Below are positions 42,847-53,500 of a stretch of DNA of 64,000 bases, in pieces. The first letter of the stretch is position 1. Each line of letters opens with the position of its first letter. Under the pieces are notes generated by a model. It saw nothing but the letters and a program-made list of their open reading frames with translations, had not been told where the DNA came from and searched no databases. The translations under genes were made by a program, and so were the position numbers. The DNA is from Streptomyces brasiliensis (GTDB taxonomy: Bacteria; Actinomycetota; Actinomycetes; Streptomycetales; Streptomycetaceae). The DNA is taken from assembly GCF_014647875.1 (NCBI RefSeq), contig NZ_BMQA01000015.1, positions 62,001 to 126,000 on the forward strand. Direction: 5' to 3'.

Positions 42847-43629
42847 TCACACGGCCGCGGAGCCGACGAACCGCTCGACCGCCGTGGTCAGCTCCTCGGG
42901 CTTCTCCACCGGCAGCTCGTGGCCCGCGTCGATGACGCGGACCACCGCGTCCGGGTACGCCTTCGCCATCCGCAACATCTGGCGCAGCGGCAGCTGGATG
43001 TCGTGGTAGCCATGCACGATCAGGGTGGGCGTACGGATCTCGCCGACCCGGTCGAGGACGTCGAAGGCGCGCATCGCGCCGTACAGCGTCATCACCACCT
43101 CGCGGGGCGTCTCGGCGGAGGCGCGGATGTACTCGCGGATCTCCTCGCGCGGGTGGCCGGGGGCGAAGGCGCGCTGGATGTTGGCGGCGACGAACAGCTT
43201 GAAGGGCACGAGCGTGGACGCCGCCATCAGCAGGCCCCGGCCCCGGCTGTACGTCATCTTCGCGATCGAGTCGACGAGGACCATGCGCTCGACACGGTCG
43301 GGGTGGGCCAGGGCGATGGTCTGGGAGATCATCCCGCCCATCGAGTGCCCGATCAGGACGAAGCGGTCGACCTTCAGATGGCCGAGCAGCGCGAGGACGT
43401 CCTCGGCCAGCTCCGCGATGGTACGGACGCCCGCCCCGCCGCTCTCGCCGTGCCCGCGCAGGTCGAGGCGGATCACCCGGCGCGTGGCGGAGAAGTGCGC
43501 CATCTGGTGGTCCCAGCGGTGCCGGTTCGCCGTCCAGCCGTGGACGAAGACGAGGGGCACGCCGTCGCCGTCACGGGGGCCCTCGTCGTCGTACGCCAGT
43601 ACCGCGCCGTCGAGTTCGAGCTGGGGCAT
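42847..43629 (-). CDS. Alpha/beta hydrolase (serine type)
   Basis: A 260-residue cytoplasmic hydrolase. The oxyanion motif is FVHGWTANRHRW, the nucleophile Ser is in GHSMGG, the Asp in VHGYHDIQLP and the His in DAGHELPVEKPEEL. The ATG follows AGGAGG. It is the last gene of the biosynthetic operon, 62 bp after the Cys-type hydrolase, and could serve as an editing or release enzyme; this is inferred from position only. Confidence 0.88.
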   Translation of the reverse strand: MPQLELDGAVLAYDDEGPRDGDGVPLVFVHGWTANRHRWDHQMAHFSATRRVIRLDLRGHGESGGAGVRTIAELAEDVLALLGHLKVDRFVLIGHSMGGMISQTIALAHPDRVERMVLVDSIAKMTYSRGRGLLMAASTLVPFKLFVAANIQRAFAPGHPREEIREYIRASAETPREVVMTLYGAMRAFDVLDRVGEIRTPTLIVHGYHDIQLPLRQMLRMAKAYPDAVVRVIDAGHELPVEKPEELTTAVERFVGSAAV

Positions 43630-43691
43630 GGGGCCTCCTGGGGTGCGGTCCGGTTACTGACCGGTACGGTAACCGGCCGCACCACTCGCCG

Positions 43692-44846
43692 TCACCGTCG
43701 TTCGCCGAGGAAATCGAGGATGTGCCCGTACACGTCGAGGGCGGCGCCCCGGCCCAGGAAGGTGTCGAGGTGGCCGTACCCCGGGATCTCGGTGTACCGC
43801 ACGTCGAGCTGTGGCTGCCGGTGCGCGAGCACCTCGTGGCAGAGCTTCTGCGAGTCCTGCCAGAGCCCGTTCTCGCTGCCCGCGAGGAGCAGGACCGGGG
43901 TGTCGATGCGGCCGGCCGCGTCCAGTGCGTTGGGCGGCAGGGCGCGGTAGCGGTGGTCGGTGTCGTGCCAGCGGACGACGCTGCGGGCCAGTTCGATGCG
44001 GCGCAGATGCGGCAGGATCCACAACGGCGCGGGCCCGAGGAGTTCGGCGAGCCGTTCGTGAGTGGCCTCGGACAGGTTCTCGTGCACGAAGAGCGAAGCG
44101 CCCGAGCCCCAGGCCGAGTTGTGCAGGATCTGACAGGTCGGGTCCGGGCAGCTCGCCCCGCGGGAGGCCAGGGCGAACAGCGGCGTGTACTTCGACCACA
44201 GGCCCACCTTGCGGAAGTCGACGGGTATGTAGTCGATCCGCGACTTGAGCAACTCCCCCATCACGGAGATCCGCAGCGAGGTGCGGCCCGCCAACTTCGG
44301 TGTCAGGAACACCCCTTGGGAGACGACTCCGGCGAGGCCCGGCACCAGTCCCGCCGTCAGGCTCAGCGACAGGCTCAGGGAGCCGATGCAGTGCGCGATC
44401 ACGAACAGCGGCCGGTCGCCGATGCGTTGACGTATCCGGCAGACGGCCTCGGGGATGTCGTAGAGCGCCACGTCGTCGTACGTGTACCGGCGGCCGGTCT
44501 CGTTGTACGGCAGCCGGCAACTGCCGCGCCAGTCGAGCAGCCAGGGTTCGTAGCCCTCGTCGAGGAGGACGTCGACGAGGTTGCGGGTCTCGGGCAGCAG
44601 GAACATGTCGGCGGAGGCGGTGTGCCCGTGCAGGACCAGGACGGCGGGCCGGTCGCTGTGGCCGGTGCCGACGCGGGTGAGGCCGAGGAGGACGCCGTCG
44701 CTGGTGCGCAGCGGGATCTCCTCGACGGCCGCCGGGTCGAGGCGGTGACGCAGGGGGCGCAGGGCGGCGGTGCTGCGGACCTTGCGGAGCGCCGGCCGGG
44801 TCGTCCTGGCCGGGGTGGTCCTGAAGGAAGTGGTCCTGAAGATCAT
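43692..44846 (-). CDS. Alpha/beta hydrolase with Cys nucleophile (GMC-fusion hydrolase type)
   Basis: A 384-residue hydrolase. The nucleophile elbow reads VIAHCIGSLSL, with Cys in place of Ser, as in PHA synthases and in the hydrolase domain of large GMC-oxidoreductase fusions. Other landmarks are VLHGHTASADMFLLPE, LLDWRGSCRLPYNE, DVALYDIPEAV, FVHENLSEATHERL, LLAGSENGLWQDS and IPGYGHLDTFLGRGAA (His). It keeps that family's SPVCH-like segment (CPDPTCQILHN). The ATG overlaps the stop of the thioester reductase gene (ATGA), so translation is coupled. It may act on the reductase product or on the carrier-bound chain. Confidence 0.85.
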   Translation of the reverse strand: MIFRTTSFRTTPARTTRPALRKVRSTAALRPLRHRLDPAAVEEIPLRTSDGVLLGLTRVGTGHSDRPAVLVLHGHTASADMFLLPETRNLVDVLLDEGYEPWLLDWRGSCRLPYNETGRRYTYDDVALYDIPEAVCRIRQRIGDRPLFVIAHCIGSLSLSLSLTAGLVPGLAGVVSQGVFLTPKLAGRTSLRISVMGELLKSRIDYIPVDFRKVGLWSKYTPLFALASRGASCPDPTCQILHNSAWGSGASLFVHENLSEATHERLAELLGPAPLWILPHLRRIELARSVVRWHDTDHRYRALPPNALDAAGRIDTPVLLLAGSENGLWQDSQKLCHEVLAHRQPQLDVRYTEIPGYGHLDTFLGRGAALDVYGHILDFLGERR

Positions 44847-47512
44847 CGGTGGTGCTCCGAGAGGGTGGGGGTGCGGCGCAGGTCGAGCAGGTCCGCGGCG
44901 GCCCGGGCGAACGGGGCGACGAGGCCGCGGCCCATCTCCAGGCCGAACCAGGCGAGCCAGGTCAGCTTGGCGGCACGCTTCTCCTGGCCGGTCAGTCTGG
45001 GGTCGACCTTGATGCCGTCGATCTGGTCACGGACGTAGGAGTCGGCGGGTACGACCACCTCGCCGAGCAGGCTCGCCGCTTCGCCCTCGCGGCCGATCTC
45101 GACGGTCAGGGCGCGTGTCTGACGCCACAGGTCCCGGCGGGCGCGGGCGTACTTACGCCCCTCCAGCCACCACCGGCCGCCGTCGGCATCGGCCAACCGC
45201 AGCCGGTAGCGGAGGAGTTGGTGTCTGAGACCGTGCTGCTGCGGGATGCCCTCCTCGGGGCGGATCCAGATGTCGCCGCGTTCGACGGTCAGCGGCTCGG
45301 GGTGGATCGCGGTGCAGCTGACCTCGCCGGTGACGTCCACACGACGCTCCTTGACCAGCTGGTACATGCCCGCGATGGAGAGGGTGAGCGCCATCGAGCA
45401 GGGGGTTTCCGCAGCGGCGCCGACCGGGCCGACGGTGCCCTCGGTCGTCTCGCTGAACCACAGATAGGGCTGGTCGTCCTTCTGCGGGAGACGGGCCAGA
45501 CCGTCGTCCGCGAGCTTCTCGAAGGTCTTCAGCTGGGCGCGGGCGTCGTAGCGGGCCGCGGACGGCAGGCCGAGGGCCGCGACGAGGGCGTCGGTGCGCT
45601 CGCCGCCGGCCGCGGGACCCTTGAGGGTGGCCTCGACCAGCTTGAGCGCGGTGGGGTTGCGCAACACCCTTCCGAGGAAGGCAAGTTCGGGGACCGGATC
45701 GGCGTCCAGACGGGCCAGGGTGTCGGTGCGCCACTCGTCCCAGTCCCGGACCCGGACGTGCATACCGCCCAACGCCATGTCCCGGACGACGTCGTCGAGG
45801 GTGTTGGGCACGCCGGTCAGGTTGTAGTCGAAGCCCCAGGCGTCGGGCTCGCAGATCGCGGCCACGGCGACCCTGCTCACCCAGTCGACGGGGGCGGCGT
45901 TGAGGCAGTGGAACGCCGGTACGGTGCGGAAGCGGCCGAAGGCCGAGATCAGGCCGCTGCTGAGGTCGAGCGGGTTGTGGGCGCCGGTCCTGGTGTGGCC
46001 GCCGATACCGCCGGGGCGCAGGGCGGTGACGACGAGGCCGTGGTCGCGGGCGCGGCGCAGGGCGACCTCCGCGGCCCATTTGGACTGGTCGTAACCGGAG
46101 ATGAGCCGGTCCACGTGCGCGAGGGGGTCGTCCTCCCCCATCGAGGTGATGCCGACCTCGTTGAACACGGCGATCGAGGAGATGTGGTGCAGTGGCTTGG
46201 GGCGGCCGGCGGCGGCGAGTTCGGCGAGCGTGAGGGCGCCGAGCACGTTGCTGCTCCGCAGCGACTGGTAGCCGCGCAGGAAGTCGACGGCCGCCGCGAC
46301 ACCCACGACGCTGTCGAGTTCGTGGGCGAGCCGGTGCCACAGCTCGTCGGAGAGGCCGAGGTGGGGCCGGCGGATGTCGCCGGGCAGCACGGTCACGCGA
46401 CGGCGGACCTCCGACGACCAGGGCAGCCGGTAGCCGCGCAGCTGCTCTCCGAGCCGTGCGGTGGCCGCCTCCTCGTCATCCGCGCGGACCAGGCAGTAGA
46501 CGTGGGCGTCGCTGTGGCGCAGGAGGTCGAGCAGCATGTGACTGCCGAGGAACCCGGTCGCGCCGGTGAGCAGGAGCCGGCGGGGCGGCAGAGGTTCGGG
46601 TGCGTCGGCGAACGGCAGGCGGTCGGCGAGGGCCAGGTCGGCGAGGATCCGGTCGAGGTCTTCCTGGCGGGCTCGGGTGTGGGGGCCTTCGTGGCCGGTC
46701 GGTGCGGCGGGTGGGGTGCGGGGAGCGGGGATGGGGAGGGCACTGCCCTTGGCGGAGGCAAGGGCAGTGATCGGGGCGGAGGCGGGAGCGGTGTTCTCGG
46801 CGGAGGCGGGAAGCGGGGTCGGGGGCAGGGGGACCGTGGTCACGGAGGCCGATGCCGGATCCGGAAGCGTCCCGTCCCGGGTCGGCACGGACCCGGCGAT
46901 GTCCGGGCGGTGGTGTGTGGGGTCGAGTCGTGGCAACCAGCGCCGGGCCAAGGTCATGGGCCTCGCGTCGGCGAAGACCTCGTCCAGATCGACCTCGATG
47001 CCGAACTCGCCCTCCAACTCGGCGACGAGTTCCACCGCGTGGACGGACGTACCTCCCGCGTCGAAGAAGTCGGCGTCGACGGCGAGGTGTCCGGCGGGAA
47101 GGTGACGGCCCGCCGCAGCGGCGATGACTACGGCCAGACCGGCCACGTCGAGGGCGGGAGCGTGCCGGAAGGGCGCGTTCGGGACCGGCGCATCCGGGCC
47201 GAGCGGGCCCTGATCAGGCACGTCCACAGCAGGCGCGTCGGGGCCAGGGTCCTGATCAGGCACGTCCGCAGCAGGCGCCTCCACGCCAGACGCCTCTGCG
47301 GCAGGCGCGTCCGGGCCCGGTACCTCCGAGGCAAGCCCACCCGAGCCAAGCCCGCCCCCGCCACCCGCGCCCGGACCAGTCCCTGTGACCGCCCCCGCGC
47401 CCCGCGCCGCCCGCACCTTCGCCAGCAGCTCACTCACTCCGAGCCCCCCGCCACCCCGTTCGATGGACTCGGCGACGGCGCGTCGCCCGGGGTCGTCGTT
47501 CAGATCACGCAT
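44843..47512 (-). CDS. Carrier protein-thioester reductase with C-terminal GMC-fusion middle domain
   Basis: An 889-residue protein. Residues 1-115 are a Gly/Ala/Pro/Asp-rich linker with a 42-bp DNA repeat. Residues about 118-195 are a PCP-like carrier (FFDAGGTSVHAVEL, phosphopantetheine site Ser156). Residues 311-650 are an NAD(P)H thioester reductase of the Lys2/CAR type (TGATGFLGSH at 316-325; Tyr474 and Lys478 in YDQSKW) that would release a chain as aldehyde or alcohol. From about 690, CSMALTLSIAGMYQLVKERR, GEVSCTAIHPEPLTVERGDI and RLTGQEKRAAKLTWLAWFGL match a domain I recall between GMC oxidase and alpha/beta hydrolase in large fusions. It starts 45 bp after the PKS stop with GAAGGA upstream. 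Confidence 0.88.
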   Translation of the reverse strand: MRDLNDDPGRRAVAESIERGGGGLGVSELLAKVRAARGAGAVTGTGPGAGGGGGLGSGGLASEVPGPDAPAAEASGVEAPAADVPDQDPGPDAPAVDVPDQGPLGPDAPVPNAPFRHAPALDVAGLAVVIAAAAGRHLPAGHLAVDADFFDAGGTSVHAVELVAELEGEFGIEVDLDEVFADARPMTLARRWLPRLDPTHHRPDIAGSVPTRDGTLPDPASASVTTVPLPPTPLPASAENTAPASAPITALASAKGSALPIPAPRTPPAAPTGHEGPHTRARQEDLDRILADLALADRLPFADAPEPLPPRRLLLTGATGFLGSHMLLDLLRHSDAHVYCLVRADDEEAATARLGEQLRGYRLPWSSEVRRRVTVLPGDIRRPHLGLSDELWHRLAHELDSVVGVAAAVDFLRGYQSLRSSNVLGALTLAELAAAGRPKPLHHISSIAVFNEVGITSMGEDDPLAHVDRLISGYDQSKWAAEVALRRARDHGLVVTALRPGGIGGHTRTGAHNPLDLSSGLISAFGRFRTVPAFHCLNAAPVDWVSRVAVAAICEPDAWGFDYNLTGVPNTLDDVVRDMALGGMHVRVRDWDEWRTDTLARLDADPVPELAFLGRVLRNPTALKLVEATLKGPAAGGERTDALVAALGLPSAARYDARAQLKTFEKLADDGLARLPQKDDQPYLWFSETTEGTVGPVGAAAETPCSMALTLSIAGMYQLVKERRVDVTGEVSCTAIHPEPLTVERGDIWIRPEEGIPQQHGLRHQLLRYRLRLADADGGRWWLEGRKYARARRDLWRQTRALTVEIGREGEAASLLGEVVVPADSYVRDQIDGIKVDPRLTGQEKRAAKLTWLAWFGLEMGRGLVAPFARAAADLLDLRRTPTLSEHHR
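47211..47277. repeat. 42-bp-period repeat in the reductase linker
   Basis: TGATCAGGCACGTCC-type 25-bp copies at 47211-47235 and 47253-47277 differ at one base and encode the repeated APAxDVPDQ linker segments preceding the carrier domain. Confidence 0.7.
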
Positions 47513-47557
47513 GCCAGTCCTTCGCGTTGTGCACGGTCTTGTCGCTCACGCCGTTCC

Positions 47558-50500
47558 TCACTGCTCCCACGACCGGAACGCCCGCAGGTGTTCCGGCGTG
47601 ACCACGACGTCCAGCCGTTCGTCGTCGGGGTCGCCGCCGCCGAGCGCGGCCAGGAGCCGTCGCGCGGGTGCGTTGCGCGGGGTGCGCTCCGCCGTCAGCC
47701 GGACCTTGGCGCAGCCCAGTTCCCCGGCGCGCTCGGCGAGCCACGCCAGCAGCCGTTCCTCGACGCCTCTGCCCAGTGCACGGCAGCTCATCAGCCAGGC
47801 CAGGACGTCGAGTCGACCTCCGTCGGCACGGACGGCGAGCAGGGCGATCTGGCCGTAGTCCCCGAAGCGGTCGCGGGCGGCCGCCGTCCACACCTCACCG
47901 CGCTCCCGCCACCGGCCGAGGTCGCCGCCGTCGGCGGAGCGGGCGCGCAGGGTGAACTGATTGGTTCGGCGGACGAGTTGCTCGGCCCGGGGTACATCGT
48001 CCTCGGCCAGGGCGCGGATGTCGACCTCCAGCTCCAGCCGGGCCAGGAACTCCTCGAACCCGCCCTGCTCACGGACCGCGTCCCGCTCCCGTTCCTGTTC
48101 GTAGAAGCGTGCACGCAGGGTGTCCTCGGCCGTCGCCGCGACCGGTACCAACGGCCACAAGCGATCGAGGAACGCGCCGAGTCCAGCCATGGGCGGGCAG
48201 GTCACCGAGAGCACCTGCGGCAGGGCCGCACGCATCCTGGCGATCTCGGCCGGGTTGTCGTCGAGGAAGAGGAAGCTGTCCGGCCCGAGGCCGAGCGTCC
48301 GGGCGGCGCTCGCCAGGCGGTCCGGTTTCGGACCCCACCCGGCGGAGAGCACGCTGAAGTGCTCGGTCCTGAGGAGGCTGTCGGGGCGGTCGAGCACGGC
48401 CCGGACCGTGGCCTCGTCGTTGTTGCTGACCAGCACCAGCAGGGCGCCGGCAGCCCGCCACCGCAGCAGCCTGCGTGCGAGCAGGGCACGCGGTCCGGTG
48501 AGGTCCACCGCCTCCGGCCCCGCCTCGCCGGCCACCCCGCCCCACAGGGTCTCGTCCCCGTCGACGGCGATCACCTTGGGCGCGGGGCGCCGTACGGCCC
48601 GTACGACATCGGCGAGGGTCAGGGCCACGGCCGCCTGGAAGTGCGGGGTGAAGGGCAGATGGGCGAGCCGCTCGGTCCGCGCGTCGAAGCGCTCGTCCAC
48701 CGGGTGGTGCCGGGTCCAGTCGTCGGGTCCGAGGACCGCGATGCCGGGCTGTTCGGCGAGTTCGGCGGCGATTCGGCGCTCCCACCGGGCCAACCGGTCC
48801 TCCGCGTGGGCGGTCGGCGGGAAGCCGACGAGCAGGGGCTTGCGGGTGCGCTCGACGAGCGCCTTGAGCGCGGCCGGATAGGCGGTGCGCAGCTCGTCGA
48901 GCAGGGCGTCGTCCATGGGACCGAACCGTTCCAGGTCGGCCGCGCGCAGCAGCACCACGCCGACCGCCGTGGCCGGGTCGGCGAGCACCCCGGCCGGGTC
49001 CTGGAGGCTTGCGAGCACCTGATGGTACGGCGCTTCCGCGACCGTCACCCCGTCCTCCTCCAGCGCCGCCTCGCACAGGAGCGGGAGGTCACCGAGGGCG
49101 AAGGTGGCGGCAAGGGCGAGCCGCGCGGCCACCGGCTTCGCCGGGGTGCGCACCGGCGCGGCCGCGTCCTCGGTCGTCTCCGCGAGCAGCCGCAGGAACT
49201 CCTCGCCCAGTCCGGTGGCGGTCGCGGCGTCCAGGATGTCCAGGTTGTGGTCGAGCCGGACCGTGCCCGCGTCCGGGGTCATGGTGATCATCAGGTCCAG
49301 GTCGGTGTGTCCGGTCCCGGCCGGCAGCACCTCCAGTCCGGTCAACTCGCCGGAGAAACGGACGTAGTTGAAGTACACCTCGACGAGCGGCGCGTTCGGC
49401 CGGTACAGGCCCTGCCGGGCGAGCGTGGCAAGGGCGTCCGAGAACATCGCGCCCTTCGCCAGGACCTTCTCCAGTCGGCCGTCGGTGCGGCGCAGCACCT
49501 CCGCGACCGGTTCGCCCGCCCTGGCCTCGGCCGGGAACGGCACCGGTACGCCGAAGAAGCCGACCGCACCGAACGCGTCGGCGTGTATGCGGGTGTCCAC
49601 CGGCACGGCGAGGACGAACCGTTCGCGCTCCCGTTTCCTCGCCAGCAGCACCGTCAGGGTGCCCAGGCAGAAGGCGGCGGGTGTGACCCCGAGGCCGCTC
49701 GCGGCCGTCGCGATCCGCTCCATGAGCCCGTCGGGGACGGTGACGGTCACGGTGCCCGCCCGGTACGAGCGGGTCTCGGGGCGCGGCCGGGCGAGCGTCA
49801 GGTCGAGCCGCTCACTGCCGTGGAAGGAGTCGTGCCATTCGGTGCCGGCGCCCTCGCCGCCCTGCTGGGCCTCGATGAGCAGGTCGATGTCGCGATTGGT
49901 GGTGGTGTCGTCGAGCGGGGTGCCGGACAGCTCGGCGTCGATCTCGGCGGCCACGAGGAGCAGCGACTGCAGGTCGCTCACCGCGTGGTGCGCGCCGTAC
50001 ACCAGGATCTGTCCGGCCCGGCCGCCGTCGATGAGTTCGAACCGCCAGAGCGGCGCACTCGCCAGGTCGAACGGCGGCTCCAGCAGCTGCCGCAGCCGTC
50101 CGGCGGGGTCGATCTCGTCGCCGACGGTCGTCCTCCGCAGCAGCGGTCGCGTCACGTCCCGTTCCACACGCAGTTGTCGGGCGCCGTCGGGCCCGGTGAC
50201 GATCGCGGTGCGCAGGGCGGCGTGGCGTCGGGCGAGCCGGTCGAGGATGCCGGCGAGGGTCTCGTGGGTGACCGGTTCGGTGAGGCGTACGGCGAGGCCG
50301 ACGCCGTGGGCCGCGGCGGGCATGCCTGGCTGGGCGCTGCGCAGGAGTCGTACGACATCCCGGGTGGCGGGGCGCAGTTCGGTCTCCGGCACCTCCTGCA
50401 CGGCGGCCACCTGCTCCTGCGCTGCCACGGCCGCTCTTTCGGGCAGGGCAGCTGCGAGCGCGCCGGCGAGGCCGCGGATGTCAGAGGCGGAGAAGACGTC

Positions 50501-53500
50501 GGCGGCCGGGAGCTCCACACCCAGTTCGCGGGCGAAGGAGTTGCGCAGCCGGACCAACATCAGGGAATCCAGGCCGAGTTCCTTCAGCGCGGTGGTGGCG
50601 AACACGTCCACCGCGCCGCCGGACACCTCACCGACCCGGGCCCGTACATATGCCTCCAGCCACTGGGCGCGGTCCTGGTCCGTGGCCGCCGCGAACACCT
50701 TTCTGACGAGGTCGTCCGTGTCCGCGCCACCCGTCGAGACCGTGACGAGGTCGCCGAGGAGGGGACGGTTGCGTACCGCCTCGGGGTCCAGGGCCAGCAG
50801 GTCCCGGTCGAGGGCGAGGGGTGCGAGCTGGCGTCTGGTGGTGGGCAGTACGCGTTCGAAGAGCTCGCCGCCGTCCTGGGGGGAGAAGGCGACCAGGCCG
50901 GAGCGGCCCGTCTCGGCGACCCGGGTGCCGGACGCGGCGACCATGCCGACGCCGGACCAGGTGCCCCAGTCCAGGCTGAGCGCCCGGCGTCCGGTGCGGG
51001 AGAGGTGGTGGGCCCAGGCGTCGAGGAAGGCGTTGGCCGCGCAGTACGCGCTCTGTCCGGCGGAGCCGAACAGGCCGGCGGCGGAGGCGAAGAGGATCAA
51101 GCTCTGGGCCTCCGGGACGAGTTCGGTGAGGAGGGCGGTGCCGAGGACCTTGGGGGCGAGGACGCGCAGGACGCGGTCGTCGGTCAGGTTCGCCACGGTG
51201 GCGTCGTCGAGGACACCGGCCGCGTGCACGACGGTGCCGATGGGGCCGGCCGCGTGGCGTACGGCGTCCAGGGCGGCCGTGAGCGCGGTGCGGTCGGCGA
51301 CGTCGGCGCGGGCCAGGTGCACGGTGACACCGCGGTGTTCCAGGCCCGTGATCCAGGCAGCGGTCTCGGCGTCGGGTGTACCGCGGCTCAGCAGCGCGAG
51401 GCTGCGGGCGCCGCCACGGGCCAGCCGCTCGGCGACGACCCGCCCGAGGCCGCCGAGGCCGCCGGTGATCAGCTGTACGCCTTCCGTCCCGGGCCGGTCT
51501 CCCTCGTCGGGTCGGGTGCGGGCCAGGCGCGGGACGAGACGGCCCGCGCCGCGCAGCGCGACCAGCCGTTCGTCGTCGGCGTGCCACAGGTGCGTCCAGA
51601 GGTCACCTGCGCCGTCACCCGGCGGCAGGTCGACGAGGGTGGTCGCCAGCTCCGGGTGCTCCTGCGCCACGGCGAGCCCGAAGCCCCAGGCCGGCGCCTG
51701 CTCCGGGTGCACCACCCGGGTGCTGTCCCCGGCCGCCTGACTGCCGCGGACGACGACGAACAGGCGCGGAGCCCGGCCCCGCGGCCGGTCGGTGAGGGCC
51801 CGCACCAGGTGGAGGGTGGTCAGACAGCACAGCCGGGCCGCGTCCTCGGCCGTACGGGGGTCGCCGATCGCGGGGGCGTCGAGGGCGGTCAGCTGGACCA
51901 CCCGCGCGGGCGGGCCGTCGGCGAAGGCCTCGTCCAGCAGCCGGGCCAGGTGCCGGGGGTCGGCCGGGTCGAGGACGTACCGGCCGGGTCCTTCGGTGCC
52001 GTACTCCGCTCCCCTGCGTGCGATCACGTACGGCGCCATGTCGGCGAGCCGCGCGGCGAGTTCGTCGGCCACTCCGGTCTTGTCGGCCAGGATCAGCCAG
52101 CTGCCGTCGACCGGCGGTTCCTGGGGTTCGGGGCGCGGTTGCCAGCGGGTCTCGAAGAGGGCGCCGTCCAGCGGGGAGAGCGCGGCGAGTCGGAACTCGC
52201 GTGCTTCCAGAACGAGTTGATCGTCCGTGTCCCACAGTCGCAGGTCCAGGGTCGCGGTGTCGCCGTCCACGGAACGCAGTTCGCAGGTCACTGAGGCGGG
52301 CGTGGTGCGCAGCCCGGTGAACCGCACCTTTCCGGCCCCGGCGGGCACGAACGCCCGGCCTTCGGGGGCGTTCCCGGGCAGCGCGGCCGAGTGGAAGGCG
52401 GCGTCGAGGACTGCGGGGTGGAGCAGATGTCCGGCGGCGGGGCGGGCGGCGAGCCGGCCGAGGGCGGCGGAGCCGGAGCGGTAGCCCTCCTCCAGGCCCC
52501 TGAAGAAGGGGCCGTACTCGATGCCGAGGGCAGCGAGTCCCCTGTACACGGACGACATGTCGACCCGCTCTGCACACCGCTCGCGCAGCTCGGCCACGCC
52601 CTCGCCCGACTCGTCGGCGGGCTCGGCGGTGACGGCGATCCGGCCGGTGGCATGCCGCTGCCAGGACCCGCTCACGGCGGTGGAGGAGACGGTGAAGTCC
52701 CGGTGGCCGTCCCGGGCGGGCAGCAGCACGAGTTGCAGCCGCACCGGCTGGTCCTCGTTCAGGCGCAGAGGCTGTACGAACGCGACGTCGGTCAGCTGCA
52801 CTTGGCCGCCGCGGGTCAGCGTGGACGCGGCTTCGATCGCCATGCCGAGGAGGGCGGAGCCGGGCAACCAGACCTCGCCGGTTATCTGATGGTCCGTCAG
52901 ATAGGTGAAGCGGCTGTCGTGCAGGTCGATCTCGGTCTGGAAGATGTCCTTGTCGGGCTGGTCGCTGGCCTCGACATGGGTAGCGAGAAGCGGCGAGCCA
53001 CCGGCCGGGCCGGACTGGACGGGTGCCAGCCAGTGGCGTTCGCGGTCGAACGCGTAGGTGGGCAGATCGAGTCGGCGTCCGTGCGGGAACAGCGCCGGCC
53101 AGTCGGGCGTGCGTCCGGCGGTGTACAACTCGCCCAGCCTGCCGAGCAGTACGTCCTGCCCGTCCCGCCCCCGGCGCAGCGACCCGACACCGACCGCATC
53201 GATCCCGGCCTCGGTCGCGACCGCCTCGACGGAGGCCAGGAGCGAGGGGTGCGGGCTGAGTTCGACGAAATAGCGATAGCCGTCGTCCAGCATCCGGCGG
53301 ATCGTGTCGGCGAACCGGACGGGCTGCCGGAGATTGGCGAACCAGTACGCGGCGTCCAGCCCGTCGCCGGGCAGGGGTTCGGCCCGCACCGACGAGTAGA
53401 GCGGAGTCGCTGTGCGCGCCCCGCGCACGTCGGCGAAGTGGCCGAGGAGTTCGGCGCGGAGCGGTTCCATCAGTGGCGTGTGCGAGGCGAACGGCGTCGA

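Noticed and set aside
44849..52294. A 2,481-codon plus-strand open frame opposite the PKS
   Set aside because: Long antisense frames arise from strong GC3 bias in the minus-strand PKS; the translation has no domains and no ribosome site.
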